The notes below the pieces were generated by a model. The model saw only the letters and a list, made by a program, of their open reading frames with translations. It made no database searches and was not told the DNA's origin. A stretch of DNA of 64,000 bases. Source: Hydrocarboniphaga sp. (GTDB taxonomy: Bacteria; Pseudomonadota; Gammaproteobacteria; Nevskiales; Nevskiaceae). The position numbers and the translations under genes were made by a program. How positions within the stretch are numbered: position 1 is the stretch's first letter; each line of letters starts with the position of its first letter. The stretch is taken from contig NZ_JAQGNT010000013.1 in assembly GCF_028291725.1 (NCBI RefSeq), positions 29,065 to 93,064 of the forward strand. Reading direction: 5' to 3'. Below, in pieces: positions 51,073-60,849 of this stretch.

Positions 51073-51876
51073 TTACGCGCTGCCATCACGCGCCTTGCGC
51101 TTGGCCGCCTGGCGGTCGAGGAAGGCCTGCAGCAGGGCCTTGTGCTCGGCACCGGTGAACAGGATGCTGTTGCTGATGCGCTCGACGTTGCGCGCCTGCG
51201 CGCGGTCGAGATCGGTCGCCAGCTCGATCGACAGCTTCGCCAGGCCGAGCAGCTCGTAGGGTTGGCGGGTCAGCTTGGCGCAGAACGCGCGTACCCGGCT
51301 TTCGAATTCCTCGTCCGGGTACACCGCGTGCACGATGCCCATGCTCAGTGCCTGCGCGGCATCGACCTGTTCGCCGGCCATCACCAGCCAGCGTGCCCAG
51401 TGCGGCCCGGCGATGCGGGTCAGGCGGCTGATGCCGCCGGAGCCGGGCAGGGCGCCGATGTCGATTTCCGGCAGGCCGTAGCGCGCGCTGGCCGCGGCCA
51501 GGCGGAAGTCGCAGGACAGCGACATTTCCAGGCCGCCGCCCAGGCACGGCCCCTGGTGGGCGACGACGATCGGCTTCTCGATCGCCTCCAGCTCGTCGAA
51601 CATGCGGTGGAACTTGGTGCGGTACCAGTGCCGGCCATCGAGCGTGCTGCCGGCCACGCTCGGTGAAAGCTCGGGATTCACGTCCATGCCGGCGGTGAAA
51701 TACGGGCCGGCCGCACGGATCAGCATGACCCGCAGATCGCGCCGGGCGCCAAAGCGGTCGACCGTTTCGCGCAGCATCTCCAGCATCTCGTCGGAAATCG
51801 CGTTGTATTTCTGCGGGCGATTCAGCACCACCTCCAGAATGCCGTCCTGTTCCTGCACCAGAACCGTGTCGTTCAA
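51073..51876 (-). CDS. Enoyl-CoA hydratase/isomerase family protein
   Basis: 267 residues, crotonase superfamily, starting at TTG 51876 with GGAG six bases upstream. Oxyanion-hole segments FTAGMDV (about 61-67) and GPCLGGGLEMSLSCDFRLA (about 109-127); a Glu in LPEIDIGALPGSGG (about 135-148) fits a hydratase active site. N-terminal VVLNRPQKYNAIS is typical. Acts on a CoA thioester, hydrating or isomerising a double bond during side-chain or ring breakdown. Leads a leftward unit with the SDR and perhaps the AraC gene. Confidence 0.9.
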   Translation of the reverse strand: MNDTVLVQEQDGILEVVLNRPQKYNAISDEMLEMLRETVDRFGARRDLRVMLIRAAGPYFTAGMDVNPELSPSVAGSTLDGRHWYRTKFHRMFDELEAIEKPIVVAHQGPCLGGGLEMSLSCDFRLAAASARYGLPEIDIGALPGSGGISRLTRIAGPHWARWLVMAGEQVDAAQALSMGIVHAVYPDEEFESRVRAFCAKLTRQPYELLGLAKLSIELATDLDRAQARNVERISNSILFTGAEHKALLQAFLDRQAAKRKARDGSA

Positions 51877-52023
51877 GTTCGTCTCCGTTGACCTGGCGAC
51901 ATTCTATTGGATTGCTTGCTTACGATGTCGGTGCCGGTCTTCGGCCAGCATAGATTGAATGTACACGGGTCGCGGCACCCGGCCTCGGGCGTCCCTCAGC
52001 CCCATTTCCAATGATTCGGTGGG

Positions 52024-54438
52024 CTAGGCGTGCGCCGCACGCTCGCCGACGTGGACCATGGTAGCTACGTCTCGCAGCAGGAAACTCGACAGCGCCGGGA
52101 TCAGGACCAGCGCACCGAGCATGTTCCAGAGGAACATGAAGGTCAGCAGGATGCCCATGTCGGCCTGGAACTTGATTGGCGACCAGGCCCAGGTGATGAC
52201 GCCGGCTGCCAGCGTAACCCCGACCAGCGCGACGACCTTGCCGGTGAAGCTCACCGCGCGGGCGTAGGCATCGCCCAGTGGCAGGCCTGAACGTTGCAGT
52301 GTCAGCTGCACGCTCAGCAGGTACAGCGCGTAATCCACGCCGATGCCGACGCCAAGCGCGATCACCGGCAGCGTCGCGACTTTTACGCCGATGCCGAGCA
52401 CGACCATCAGGGCCTCACACAGGATCGAGGTCAGCGCCAGCGGCACAACCGCGACGACCACGGCCCGCCAACTGCGGAAAGTGATGAAGCACAGGGTGAT
52501 GACCGCTGCGTAGACCAGCAGCAGCATCGTGCGATTGGCCTGCTTGACGGTGATGTTGGTGGCGGCGTCGATGCCGGAGGAACCGGCAGCGAGCAGAAAC
52601 TGCACATCCTGATTGTTGTGGCGGTCGGCGAACTGCTGCGAGACTTCGACAATCTGTTCCAGCGTCTCGGCCTTGTGATCCTTCAGATAGGCGATCACGG
52701 TGCCCAGAGACCACTCCTTGTTGATCAGTTCGGGATTGTTGTCGCTGACGAAGTTGGCACCCGGCGAAAGCACGGCCTGATCGCGATTGATCGACAGCCA
52801 CTTCGGCGAGCCCTCGTAGCTGCCCGAGGTTGCAAAGCGGATCACCTGCGACGCTGAGGCGACGGTCTGCACCGAGGGCAGCTCGCGCAGCTTCTGCTGC
52901 AGCCGGTCCTGTTCGGTCAGTGTGTTGAAAGTCGCAATGCCGGCGGTCGGCGTCTTGACGATGATCACGAACTGGTCGCTGGACAGGCCGTAGTTGGCGG
53001 CGATGAAGCTGTTGTCTCGGTTGTAGCGCGAATCGGCTCGCAGCTCCGGCGCGCCCGGGTCGAGATCACCGATCTTCAGATTGAGGCTGACGACATAGCC
53101 GGCCACCGCCAGTATCGCCGCGGCGATCAGTGTCGGAACGGCGTACCGCGCCTGAGTGAAGCAGGCCAGACGCGGCAGCGCGAATCGGCCCGGCATGTTG
53201 GATTCCGCGCGCATCGCACGCGCGGCGGCCTTGGGGCTGACGCCGATATAGGACAGCAGGATCGGCAGCAGCACCAGATTGGTGAAGATCAGCACGCCGA
53301 CGCCGAGGCTCGCGGTCATCGCCAGATCACGAATCACCGGGATGTCGATGATCATCAGCACGGCGAAGCTCACCGCGTCGGCGATCAGCGCGGTCAAGCC
53401 GGCCAGAAACAGGCGGCGGAACGTATAACGCGCTGCCACATAGCGATGCGTGCCGCGGCCGACGTCCTGCATGATGCCGTTCATCTTCTGCGCGCCGTGG
53501 CTGACGCCGATGGCGAACACCAGGAACGGCACCAGCACCGAGTAGGGATCGAGCACGTAGCCGAGCAGATGCACGATGCCGAGTTGCCAGAGCACGGCCA
53601 TCAGCGAGCAGGCCACGACCAGCAGCGTGCTGCGGATACAGCGCGTGTAAAGGAAAATGACGATGCCGGCCATCACTGCAGCGACGGCGAAGTAGGCCAT
53701 CACCTGCACCAGCCCATCGATCAGATCGCCGACCAGTTTGGCGAAGCCGACGATGTGGATGTGGATGGAGGCGTTCTGCTTGCTGCGGACTTTGTCTTCG
53801 AGCGCGCGCGCGAATTCGGCGTAGTCGAGCGGCGCGCCGGTATCGGGATTGAGGTCCAGCAGCGGCACGAAAACCGTGCTCGACTTCTGGTTGTTGGCGA
53901 CCAGATTGCCGACCAGCCCGGCCCGGCCGACGTTGCTGCGCAAGGTATCCAGCGAGGCCGCCGTGCCGTCGTAGTCCTGCGGCATCACCGGGCCGCCGCG
54001 GAAACCCTCCTCGGTGACCTGGGTCCAGCGCACACCGGGCGTCCACAGCGACTTCTGGAACGAGCGATCCACGCCGGGCATCAGGAATACGAGGTCGTTG
54101 ATGTCCTGCAGAACCCTCAGATAGTCCGGATCGTAGATATCGCCCTTGGTGTTCTCGACGTCGATGCGGATCGAGTTGCCGAGACTGCGCAGGAAATCCT
54201 TGTTGGCGAGATAGTTCTGGATATACGCCTGCGACTGCGGCAGCATTTTTTCGAAGCTGGCATTGACGCGCAGCTGGATCGCCTGCCAGCCGAGCAGAGC
54301 CGACACCAGCGTGCAGAGCAGCACGATCGCCAGGCGGTGGTTGAAGATCAGCCGTTCCAGGACATTGCCGGATTTCGAATCGAACGACGCCCGATCGCGA
54401 ACCACCGGCATCGCATCGGTCTGCAGGGAAGCGGCCAT
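52024..54438 (-). CDS. RND/MMPL-family membrane transporter
   Basis: 804 residues with the duplicated layout of this family: one N-terminal helix (LAIVLLCTLVSALLGW), a large periplasmic domain, five helices, then a second helix (about 430-450), a second periplasmic domain and five more. Conserved-looking stretches include FAIGVSHGAQKMNG and LGVGIGVDYALYLLSVQLTL. Such MMPL proteins move lipids or hydrophobic molecules. It starts seven bases after the YCF48-like gene, in the cassette with DUF1329 and DUF1302 proteins; relatives of this four-gene set are frequent in hydrocarbon- and lipid-using gammaproteobacteria. Direction of transport is not certain. Confidence 0.9.
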   Translation of the reverse strand: MAASLQTDAMPVVRDRASFDSKSGNVLERLIFNHRLAIVLLCTLVSALLGWQAIQLRVNASFEKMLPQSQAYIQNYLANKDFLRSLGNSIRIDVENTKGDIYDPDYLRVLQDINDLVFLMPGVDRSFQKSLWTPGVRWTQVTEEGFRGGPVMPQDYDGTAASLDTLRSNVGRAGLVGNLVANNQKSSTVFVPLLDLNPDTGAPLDYAEFARALEDKVRSKQNASIHIHIVGFAKLVGDLIDGLVQVMAYFAVAAVMAGIVIFLYTRCIRSTLLVVACSLMAVLWQLGIVHLLGYVLDPYSVLVPFLVFAIGVSHGAQKMNGIMQDVGRGTHRYVAARYTFRRLFLAGLTALIADAVSFAVLMIIDIPVIRDLAMTASLGVGVLIFTNLVLLPILLSYIGVSPKAAARAMRAESNMPGRFALPRLACFTQARYAVPTLIAAAILAVAGYVVSLNLKIGDLDPGAPELRADSRYNRDNSFIAANYGLSSDQFVIIVKTPTAGIATFNTLTEQDRLQQKLRELPSVQTVASASQVIRFATSGSYEGSPKWLSINRDQAVLSPGANFVSDNNPELINKEWSLGTVIAYLKDHKAETLEQIVEVSQQFADRHNNQDVQFLLAAGSSGIDAATNITVKQANRTMLLLVYAAVITLCFITFRSWRAVVVAVVPLALTSILCEALMVVLGIGVKVATLPVIALGVGIGVDYALYLLSVQLTLQRSGLPLGDAYARAVSFTGKVVALVGVTLAAGVITWAWSPIKFQADMGILLTFMFLWNMLGALVLIPALSSFLLRDVATMVHVGERAAHA

Positions 54439-54445
54439 TGGGTTC

Positions 54446-55585
54446 TCAGTGATTGCCGGAAGTGGCCGGGCTCTGGCCCGGCATCGGCTGCTTCGCCAGG
54501 CCCTGGTAGCCGGCGAGCACGAGTCCGCCGTCGGCGGTCGGGATCATTGCGGTAAACAGCATCGGCGAGGTGGTTGAAACCGACCTGAAGCTTTGGCCCT
54601 GGTTGTCGCTCGCCAGCAGTTGTCCGTTCTCGGTGGCCAGCAGCACGGTGGAGCCGTCGGCGGACATCGACCCAGCGGTCAGTGTTGCGTGAACGCCCGA
54701 GGCGATCAGGTCCCAGTTCGCGCCGCCGTCGCGGCTTCTGTACACCGTGCCGGCGAGACCGAAGGCCAGCAGGAAGTCCTGGTTGCCGACGATGCCGAAG
54801 AAACTGCCGATGTAAGTCGTCGAGATCGACACGAAGCGCTGCTGCGCCCGATCGAGCCGGAACACGCTGCCTTTCTCGCCGACGATCACGATCTCGCTGC
54901 CGATCCTGCGAATGTCGTTGAGATTCAGGAAGTCCGGGTTGTCGATGTGATCGAGCCAGGGAATCCAGGTTTTGCCGCCGTCCCGGGTCATCACGATCAT
55001 GCCGAACGAGCCGACCGCGTAGCCGGTCGTGCCGTCTTCGAAGTACACGCTCAGGAACGGTAGCGTGGGGCCGCCGGAAGTGTTGAGATTGATCTCGTCG
55101 AGAAACGGCTGCATCGCGGTTTCACCCGCATCGATGCGCTGCCGATAGTGCACTGGCAGCGTGCTTTGGCTGATTCGGCCATCGAGCTGCTTGGTCCAGC
55201 TCTGGCCGCCATCCGCAGTATGCAGGATGACGCCTTCGTGGCCGGTGGCCCAGCCCTGTTGCGAAGTTGGAAACTGCACGGCAACGAGGTCGGACTGCAC
55301 CGGAGCGCTGATCTGGTGCCACCGGAGACCGTCGTCGTCCGACAGGACAATCAGACCACGCAGTCCCACGCCCACCAGTTGCTTGCCCGCCTGCGCGGCA
55401 GCCAGTATCGGCTGCTGTGCCGGATTCAGCGCCCCGATCAGGACATCTGCCGGCGTATTCAGTGGATCGCGAAAGGGCTTGTTCGATCCTGCGTCCGCGA
55501 CGCCAGTGGTCGACATTAAAAAATAGAGGCCGACGAATAGTGTCGTCAGTCGCCGTTGTTCCGTTGCTGATAATCGTTGTCGCAC
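54446..55585 (-). CDS. YCF48-like beta-propeller protein (exported)
   Basis: 379 residues, GTG start at 55585, with an N-terminal hydrophobic stretch ending VADA. Repeated Asp-box type motifs (GVILHTADGGQSWTKQ; IVMTRDGGKTWIPW; TVYRSRDGGANWDL) form a YCF48/BNR-type propeller. In photosynthetic organisms YCF48 helps assemble photosystem II; the bacterial relatives next to RND and DUF1302/DUF1329 genes are thought to assist that transport system, with no defined role. A start at the ATG inside LYFLMSTTG is an alternative. Confidence 0.85.
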   Translation of the reverse strand: MRQRLSATEQRRLTTLFVGLYFLMSTTGVADAGSNKPFRDPLNTPADVLIGALNPAQQPILAAAQAGKQLVGVGLRGLIVLSDDDGLRWHQISAPVQSDLVAVQFPTSQQGWATGHEGVILHTADGGQSWTKQLDGRISQSTLPVHYRQRIDAGETAMQPFLDEINLNTSGGPTLPFLSVYFEDGTTGYAVGSFGMIVMTRDGGKTWIPWLDHIDNPDFLNLNDIRRIGSEIVIVGEKGSVFRLDRAQQRFVSISTTYIGSFFGIVGNQDFLLAFGLAGTVYRSRDGGANWDLIASGVHATLTAGSMSADGSTVLLATENGQLLASDNQGQSFRSVSTTSPMLFTAMIPTADGGLVLAGYQGLAKQPMPGQSPATSGNH

Positions 55586-55732
55586 GGGTTGCGCTCGCCG
55601 GCAGATTGGTTCTGCACTATTGATGGAGACACTGGATCTTCTCGCTCTACATCGTCATGCGAAATCACGCAGGGAAGCCAGCGACGTTTCGGTGCTGTCG
55701 CCGCCCTGCGTGATCCGCTCATCCAGCATGCA

Positions 55733-57106
55733 TCAACGAATGCCGCTACCCGCCATCCGGTCCGGTGACCATTTGGATGAGTCCGCCGGGAATTTGTCGC
55801 TGACGATTGCGCCATCCTCGGGCCGGCTATAGACGGGGCCGATCAGGAAAGATCCCTTGGTCATGTCGTAAAAATTCATACCTTGGACGAAGGTCTGTTT
55901 GTCCCAGACCGGGTAGCTGGGAATGAAGCCCACACGATAAATTTTTCCACTCTGATCATAGGAGTCACTGGCCACAACCGCCCAAGTGTCCTCATCGATA
56001 TAAAAAGTCCGGCGTGAATAGACATGCCGTTTGCCGGGCTTCAGAGTCGACTCGATCACCCAGACGCGATGCAGCTCGAAGCGAAAGTTGTCGGGATTGA
56101 CGAAGCCCTTGCTGAACAGCTTGTCGACCGGCGTGAAAAACAGCTTGTAGTCGTTGTAGGGGACGTACATCTCTTTCTTGCCGACGAGCTTCCAGTCGAA
56201 GCGCTCAGGCGACCCCCCGAAACCGAACTGCTCGTCATAGGTGATGGCACCGCCGTAGGAAGCGATCGGCGTATCGAAGGCGAACTCTGGAGCCAGACGC
56301 ACGCGGCGCTGCCCCGGCGAGTAGAACCATGCCAGTGTGGACTGCTTGTCGTAGTCGAGTGACCGAGTCTGTCTGACCAGCGTGCCGACTTGGAACGGAG
56401 GCCCTTTCCATGCGCCCTGGCTGATTCCGAGCCGGTAACCCGGTGTCGTGTTCGTGGCCGGGTCCGTCCAGTAGTTCGACTGCGTATAAGTGATATGCCC
56501 GAGATCCGTCACGTGCTGGGCGGCGTCCATCAGCCAGTTGGACATGGAGATCTCGACGTCGACCCCGTAGACGTAGCGCGTGGCGTTGTTCCACTGCACT
56601 TCGTTGCCGTCCTTGGGGATCGGAAAGGCGACGCAGGAGTGGCCGCCTTCAACGCCGTTGCCGGTTTTGGTCATCTTCACCGTCGTCGCGTTCGTTTTGC
56701 AGTGCGACAGCCATTCGGCCGGGTAGCCCTGGCTGCGATGACTCGGATAGACGTCGATCCGGTAGTCCGGATATTTCTTCATCATCGCGACAGCGCCCGC
56801 GGTCAGGCGGTCGGCATACTTGTCCATGTTGCCGGCATTGACCGACAGCAGCGGTTTCTCGTCGTCGAACGGGTTTTTATCGTAGCGGCCCGTCCCCGGC
56901 TTCCAGCCCGCAGGAGCCGTGTCCTTGGGCAGGCCGCCGGTGTACGGCGGAATGCTGCCGTCGGCATTGCCGACCTTTTCGGCACCGAATTCGGTGAGTG
57001 TGGTGCCACCTAGCTGATCGGCCTCCTGCTGCGACACCGCGGCGTACGCGGTGCCTGATATCGCAGCGGCAAAGCAGGCCGCCAGCATCGTTCTAATTAT
57101 TCTCAT
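55733..57106 (-). CDS. DUF1329 family protein (LolB-like outer-membrane lipid handling)
   Basis: 457 residues with a signal peptide (MRIIRTMLAACFAAAISG, then TAYAA). N-terminal VSQQEADQLGGTTLTEFGAE and later HRVWVIESTLKPGKRHVYSR are typical of DUF1329, whose fold resembles the lipoprotein carriers LolA/LolB. GGAG precedes the ATG. It lies 13 bases after the DUF1302 gene. A periplasmic shuttle or outer-membrane partner for a hydrophobic compound moved by the RND protein is a reasonable inference. Confidence 0.9.
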   Translation of the reverse strand: MRIIRTMLAACFAAAISGTAYAAVSQQEADQLGGTTLTEFGAEKVGNADGSIPPYTGGLPKDTAPAGWKPGTGRYDKNPFDDEKPLLSVNAGNMDKYADRLTAGAVAMMKKYPDYRIDVYPSHRSQGYPAEWLSHCKTNATTVKMTKTGNGVEGGHSCVAFPIPKDGNEVQWNNATRYVYGVDVEISMSNWLMDAAQHVTDLGHITYTQSNYWTDPATNTTPGYRLGISQGAWKGPPFQVGTLVRQTRSLDYDKQSTLAWFYSPGQRRVRLAPEFAFDTPIASYGGAITYDEQFGFGGSPERFDWKLVGKKEMYVPYNDYKLFFTPVDKLFSKGFVNPDNFRFELHRVWVIESTLKPGKRHVYSRRTFYIDEDTWAVVASDSYDQSGKIYRVGFIPSYPVWDKQTFVQGMNFYDMTKGSFLIGPVYSRPEDGAIVSDKFPADSSKWSPDRMAGSGIR

Positions 57107-57119
57107 AGTGGGTCTCCGA

Positions 57120-58850
57120 TCAGAATACGGTCGAGAAGGTCAGGGAAACCCAGCCCTTGTCGTTAAAGAAGAACTGCTGGTTGTTGGCGTTGTAGTAGGA
57201 CGGGAATCCGGGAGTTCCGAGCGGCACGCCCCCTGCAGCACCACCGGCCGCATTCGTCAGCCCGTTGGTCGGCGCGTGAAAGCCGTTGTACTGCAGGCTC
57301 AGGTTGTAGCGCTGGCGTACGAAGGCGTGCACCCCGGCGGTGTAGACGATCGTTCCCTGGTTGATCACGCCGCCGACGCTGGGACCATTGCCCGAGATGC
57401 CGTATTGCGCGAAGACCGGTGTATCCAGGTCGACGCCGGGAAACACCTGCAGCCACTGGGGATCGAACTGCGCCGCGATGCCGACTGCATTGTCGGTGGA
57501 GCAGCCGTCCTTTTTGGAGCCGGAGGGGCAGCCCGATGCATTGTCGACGCCGTTGTACAGCGCCTGGTTGCTGGTCACCGATACTTTGTGGGTAACGGCG
57601 ACTTCGGCCAGGAACGTGCCGGTCTGATAGAGCGCCGTCGGCGTGAGGCCTGCCAGTACATTGGCGATCAGGTTGATCGTATTGCCGCGTGGCCCCTGGC
57701 GGCCCGACAGATCGGTGGGTAAGGGGCCGGTCGCGCTGTTGAGCGCCGTGCCCTGCCGGTACGAGGCCTCGAAGCCGGTGCTGAGTTGGCCAATCTGCTG
57801 GTCCAGGCTCAAGCCATAGAGTTTGACGTTCTCGTTGTAGCTAAGGTGGTAGTTGACCGCCCCGGTGCCTGGGTCCACGCCGAATAGCAGCCAGGGTTGT
57901 ACCTCGTCCAGACGGCGATAATAGGCACCGACATTGCCGCCGCTCATCCAGTCGGGGCTCCAGGTGTACTTGAGTCCGTAATTGGAATTGAAGTTGCCGG
58001 GCTCGCGGCTGCCACCATTGGTGCCAGCACCGCCCGGCAACTGGTCGGGGCCGGAAAACGCGAACCCGAACGTGCCCAGATAGGTGCCGCCTTCCGGCAG
58101 GCGGTTGCCGTAGAACTCGCCGAAAACCTGTGCCGCCAAGGTCATCGTCGGCGTCAGCGCGGTCTGAAACAGGAACTGTGCCCGCGGAATGGCGAGTTCC
58201 TTGGCCTGGGTTCCAGGCGAGTTGAGTGCCTTGATGTTGTCGGACGCGTTCTGCGAGTAGTTGATGCCTTCCGCGCCGAAAATCAGTGCATTGCCCCAAA
58301 ACTGAGTCAGACGCCCGATACGTACCGAGCTGGCGTGTCCGGCGATATCGAAGTTGCCGAATACGAAAGCGTCGAGAAGCTGGGCGCCGCGCTGGTAATA
58401 GCGCTTGGTATAGCTGCTGAACTTGTTGTTGGAATAGGTACTCAGCGCAGAGTACGGCGTGCCCGGAGCGACCTCTCCAGGGTTGAACTCGACGTCGTCA
58501 TCAAAGGCGAAGTCGTTGAACGCCGAGCCGCTGACGCGGAAACCGATATCGTTTTTGTAAACCGCATCGAACTCGGACAGATCGGCGATACGGTTGGTGA
58601 CGATGTCGCCCGCTTTTGAGAATTTGTAGTCGGACTCGTTGAAAAGCGGGTTGTCGCCGATCTTGTCATCGACGCTCTGCACGCGCATGCCGAGGTTGTA
58701 TGACACGGTGTTGTCCCAGTGGACTTGCCAGTCAGGTCCGGCGTCAATCTGAAACCCCTGGGCGCTCGTAGCCCCGATGGCGGCGGCTACGAACAGGCAT
58801 GGCTTGAACGCCATACCTGGATATCGGCCCCTTTTTGTTCTTGATTGCAT
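57120..58850 (-). CDS. DUF1302 family outer-membrane protein
   Basis: 576 residues; GGAGAGA lies just before ATG 58850. After a basic N-terminus and a signal sequence (ending TSAQGFQ) come typical DUF1302 elements: WQVHWDNTVSYNLGMR, NPLFNESDYKF, VRIGRLTQFWGNALIFG and a terminal VSLTFSTVF with the aromatic end of an outer-membrane barrel. First gene of the leftward DUF1302/DUF1329/YCF48/RND cassette. Likely the outer-membrane channel or receptor component for lipophilic molecules; substrate unknown. Confidence 0.9.
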   Translation of the reverse strand: MQSRTKRGRYPGMAFKPCLFVAAAIGATSAQGFQIDAGPDWQVHWDNTVSYNLGMRVQSVDDKIGDNPLFNESDYKFSKAGDIVTNRIADLSEFDAVYKNDIGFRVSGSAFNDFAFDDDVEFNPGEVAPGTPYSALSTYSNNKFSSYTKRYYQRGAQLLDAFVFGNFDIAGHASSVRIGRLTQFWGNALIFGAEGINYSQNASDNIKALNSPGTQAKELAIPRAQFLFQTALTPTMTLAAQVFGEFYGNRLPEGGTYLGTFGFAFSGPDQLPGGAGTNGGSREPGNFNSNYGLKYTWSPDWMSGGNVGAYYRRLDEVQPWLLFGVDPGTGAVNYHLSYNENVKLYGLSLDQQIGQLSTGFEASYRQGTALNSATGPLPTDLSGRQGPRGNTINLIANVLAGLTPTALYQTGTFLAEVAVTHKVSVTSNQALYNGVDNASGCPSGSKKDGCSTDNAVGIAAQFDPQWLQVFPGVDLDTPVFAQYGISGNGPSVGGVINQGTIVYTAGVHAFVRQRYNLSLQYNGFHAPTNGLTNAAGGAAGGVPLGTPGFPSYYNANNQQFFFNDKGWVSLTFSTVF

Positions 58851-59238
58851 TGTCTCTCCTCCGCTGTTGTAGTTGCATCGGCTGAATCGGCCGTGCTTGC
58901 CATCTGAGTGCTATTGGTGCGTGCTGACAGGTGTCGTCCGCCGGCCGAATACGGGCGACGCTGAGACGTAGTCGATTGCTTTGCACAAGAACTGCAAGGG
59001 GGTTATTCAATGGCGTCGGACCCAGCGGCGGATACAGCTTTACAATTAAGTGGTAGTGATTCACCCGCTAAACGGTACGCAGGCGACCTAAATATAGCGG
59101 CGCCTGGAAAACCGACCTATTCAAAGATAGCTAGCGTACGATATGTTTAAAGACTGTTCTGTTCTGTGCCGCACAGAGATACTGTCTTTAGTCGTTGTCC
59201 GATAAGGTGTCGGGTCGCATCCGCGGGAAGGAGATTGA
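58851..59238. other. 388-base divergent intergenic region
   Basis: Separates the leftward DUF1302 cassette from the rightward acyl-CoA synthetase. It holds the GTAC-centred element at 59131-59144, AT-rich stretches around 59040-59060 and 59120-59160 suited to promoters, and GGAAGGAG before ATG 59239. No gene seen. Confidence 0.5.
59131..59144. promoter_or_regulatory. GTAC-centred element upstream of acyl-CoA synthetase
   Basis: CTAGCGTACGATAT differs at one base from the site at 42436 and contains the CGTACG core of 41484. It lies about 95 bases upstream of the synthetase start at 59239 and about 280 bases upstream of the DUF1302 start. Inferred shared operator or promoter element. Confidence 0.5.
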
Positions 59239-60789
59239 ATGATGAATGCGCATCCTCGACAACACGCCTTGAGTCACCCTACGCAACCAGCGCTCATCCT
59301 GGCGGACGTCGGTGAATCGATCAGTTATCGGCAAATGGTCGACAACGCCGACCGCGCCGCGCAGCTGTTCCAGGCGCTGGGGCTGGCCGAAGGTGACACC
59401 ATCGCGATCTTCATCGAAAACCACATTCGCTATCCCGAGCTGTGCTGGGCGGCGAAGAATTCCGGCATCACGTATGCCTGTGTCGGCAGCCAGTCCAGCG
59501 TCGACGACGCGGCCTATATCGTTGAAAACTCCGGTGCCAAGTTGCTGATCAGTTCCGCGATGCTGGCCGCGACGGCCTTGGCCGTCGCGCAACGCTGCGC
59601 TGGCGATCTACGCTGCCTGATGCTCGATGGCGCGCGGCCCGGCTTCGGCTCCTACGAGGACCTGCTCGCGCAACATCCGCCGCTGGCCCTGCAGAACCGG
59701 CGCCGAGGCCCGTCGATGCTGTACTCCTCGGGTACGACGGGCCGCCCCAAGGGTGTGCGGACCGAGTTGCCGGACGAGCCGCCCGAAACCGCCCCGCCGC
59801 GGCTGACGATGCTGGTTGATCGCTATGGCCTTTCCAGTGAAACCGTGATGGTCAATCCGGGGCCGTTCTACCACGCGGCGCCGGGGCGCTTCATGCTCAG
59901 CGTGCAGCGCACGGGCGGCACCGTGGTCGCGTTCCGCAAGTTCGACGCGCTGGCGACGCTGCAGGCGATACCGGACTATCGCGCCACGCACGGTGTATTC
60001 GTGCCGACGATGTTCATCCGCATGCTCAATCTGCCGCAGAGTGTGCGCGCGGCCTGCGATGTGTCGTCGATGCGTTGCGCGATCCACCTGGCGGCGCCAT
60101 GCCCGATCGCGGTCAAGGAGCAGATGATCGCGTGGTGGGGACCGGTGATCGAGGAAATGTACAGCGGCACCGAAGCGGTGGGTCACACGCTGATCGGCTC
60201 GCAGGAATGGCTGCTGCACAAGGGTTCGGTCGGCCGTGCATTCGCCGGCGCTTCGATCCGCATACAGGACGAGCAGGGTGCGATATTGCCGCCGATGGTG
60301 CTGGGCGCGATCTACATGTACAACGGCCATCGCTTCGAGTACCACCAGGACCCGGAGAAGACGCGCAGCGCTTATACCGAAGACGGCTGGGCCTCGCTCG
60401 GCGACGTCGGTTACCTCGATGCCGAAGGCTATCTGTACCTGACCGACCGGCAGTCGCACATGATCATTTCCGGCGGCGTCAACATCTATCCGCAGGAGGC
60501 CGAGAACCTGCTGTACTCGCATCCGGCGATCGCCGATGTCGCGGTCATCGGCGTGCCGCATCCGGAGTTCGGCGAGGAAGTGAAAGCGGTCGTGCAGGCG
60601 CGGGGCGAGGTTGTCGACGCCCAGGCTCTCGAGGCCGATATCATCGCCTGGTGCCGCGCGCGGCTGACGCCGATCAAGTGCCCGCGTTCGGTGGATTTCG
60701 TCGATCAGCTGCCGCGCAACGAGGCCGGCAAGCTGGTCAAGCGGCTGGTGAAGGATCGCTACTGGAAAGGCCGGACCACGCGAATCTGA
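59239..60789 (+). CDS. AMP-forming acyl-CoA synthetase (ligase), copy 2
   Basis: 516 residues, ANL superfamily. Motifs: MLYSSGTTGRPKGVRTE (about 157-173), MYSGTEAVGHTL (about 308-319), GWASLGDVGYLDAEGYLYLT (about 383-402), DRQSHMIISGGVNIYPQEAE, and catalytic Lys in PRNEAGKLVKRL. GGAGA precedes ATG 59239. It activates a carboxylate as a CoA thioester. The paralogue at 20844 is likewise close to a PYROXD2-like oxidoreductase and a small tail-hydrophobic protein, so the two regions look like duplicated modules with reordered genes. Confidence 0.92.
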   Translation: MMNAHPRQHALSHPTQPALILADVGESISYRQMVDNADRAAQLFQALGLAEGDTIAIFIENHIRYPELCWAAKNSGITYACVGSQSSVDDAAYIVENSGAKLLISSAMLAATALAVAQRCAGDLRCLMLDGARPGFGSYEDLLAQHPPLALQNRRRGPSMLYSSGTTGRPKGVRTELPDEPPETAPPRLTMLVDRYGLSSETVMVNPGPFYHAAPGRFMLSVQRTGGTVVAFRKFDALATLQAIPDYRATHGVFVPTMFIRMLNLPQSVRAACDVSSMRCAIHLAAPCPIAVKEQMIAWWGPVIEEMYSGTEAVGHTLIGSQEWLLHKGSVGRAFAGASIRIQDEQGAILPPMVLGAIYMYNGHRFEYHQDPEKTRSAYTEDGWASLGDVGYLDAEGYLYLTDRQSHMIISGGVNIYPQEAENLLYSHPAIADVAVIGVPHPEFGEEVKAVVQARGEVVDAQALEADIIAWCRARLTPIKCPRSVDFVDQLPRNEAGKLVKRLVKDRYWKGRTTRI

Positions 60790-60849
60790 CTCGGCTTTGC
60801 AAACAAAGCGCAGTATCAATGCGGCTGATCGTCGCGACCTGAGTAGCCT

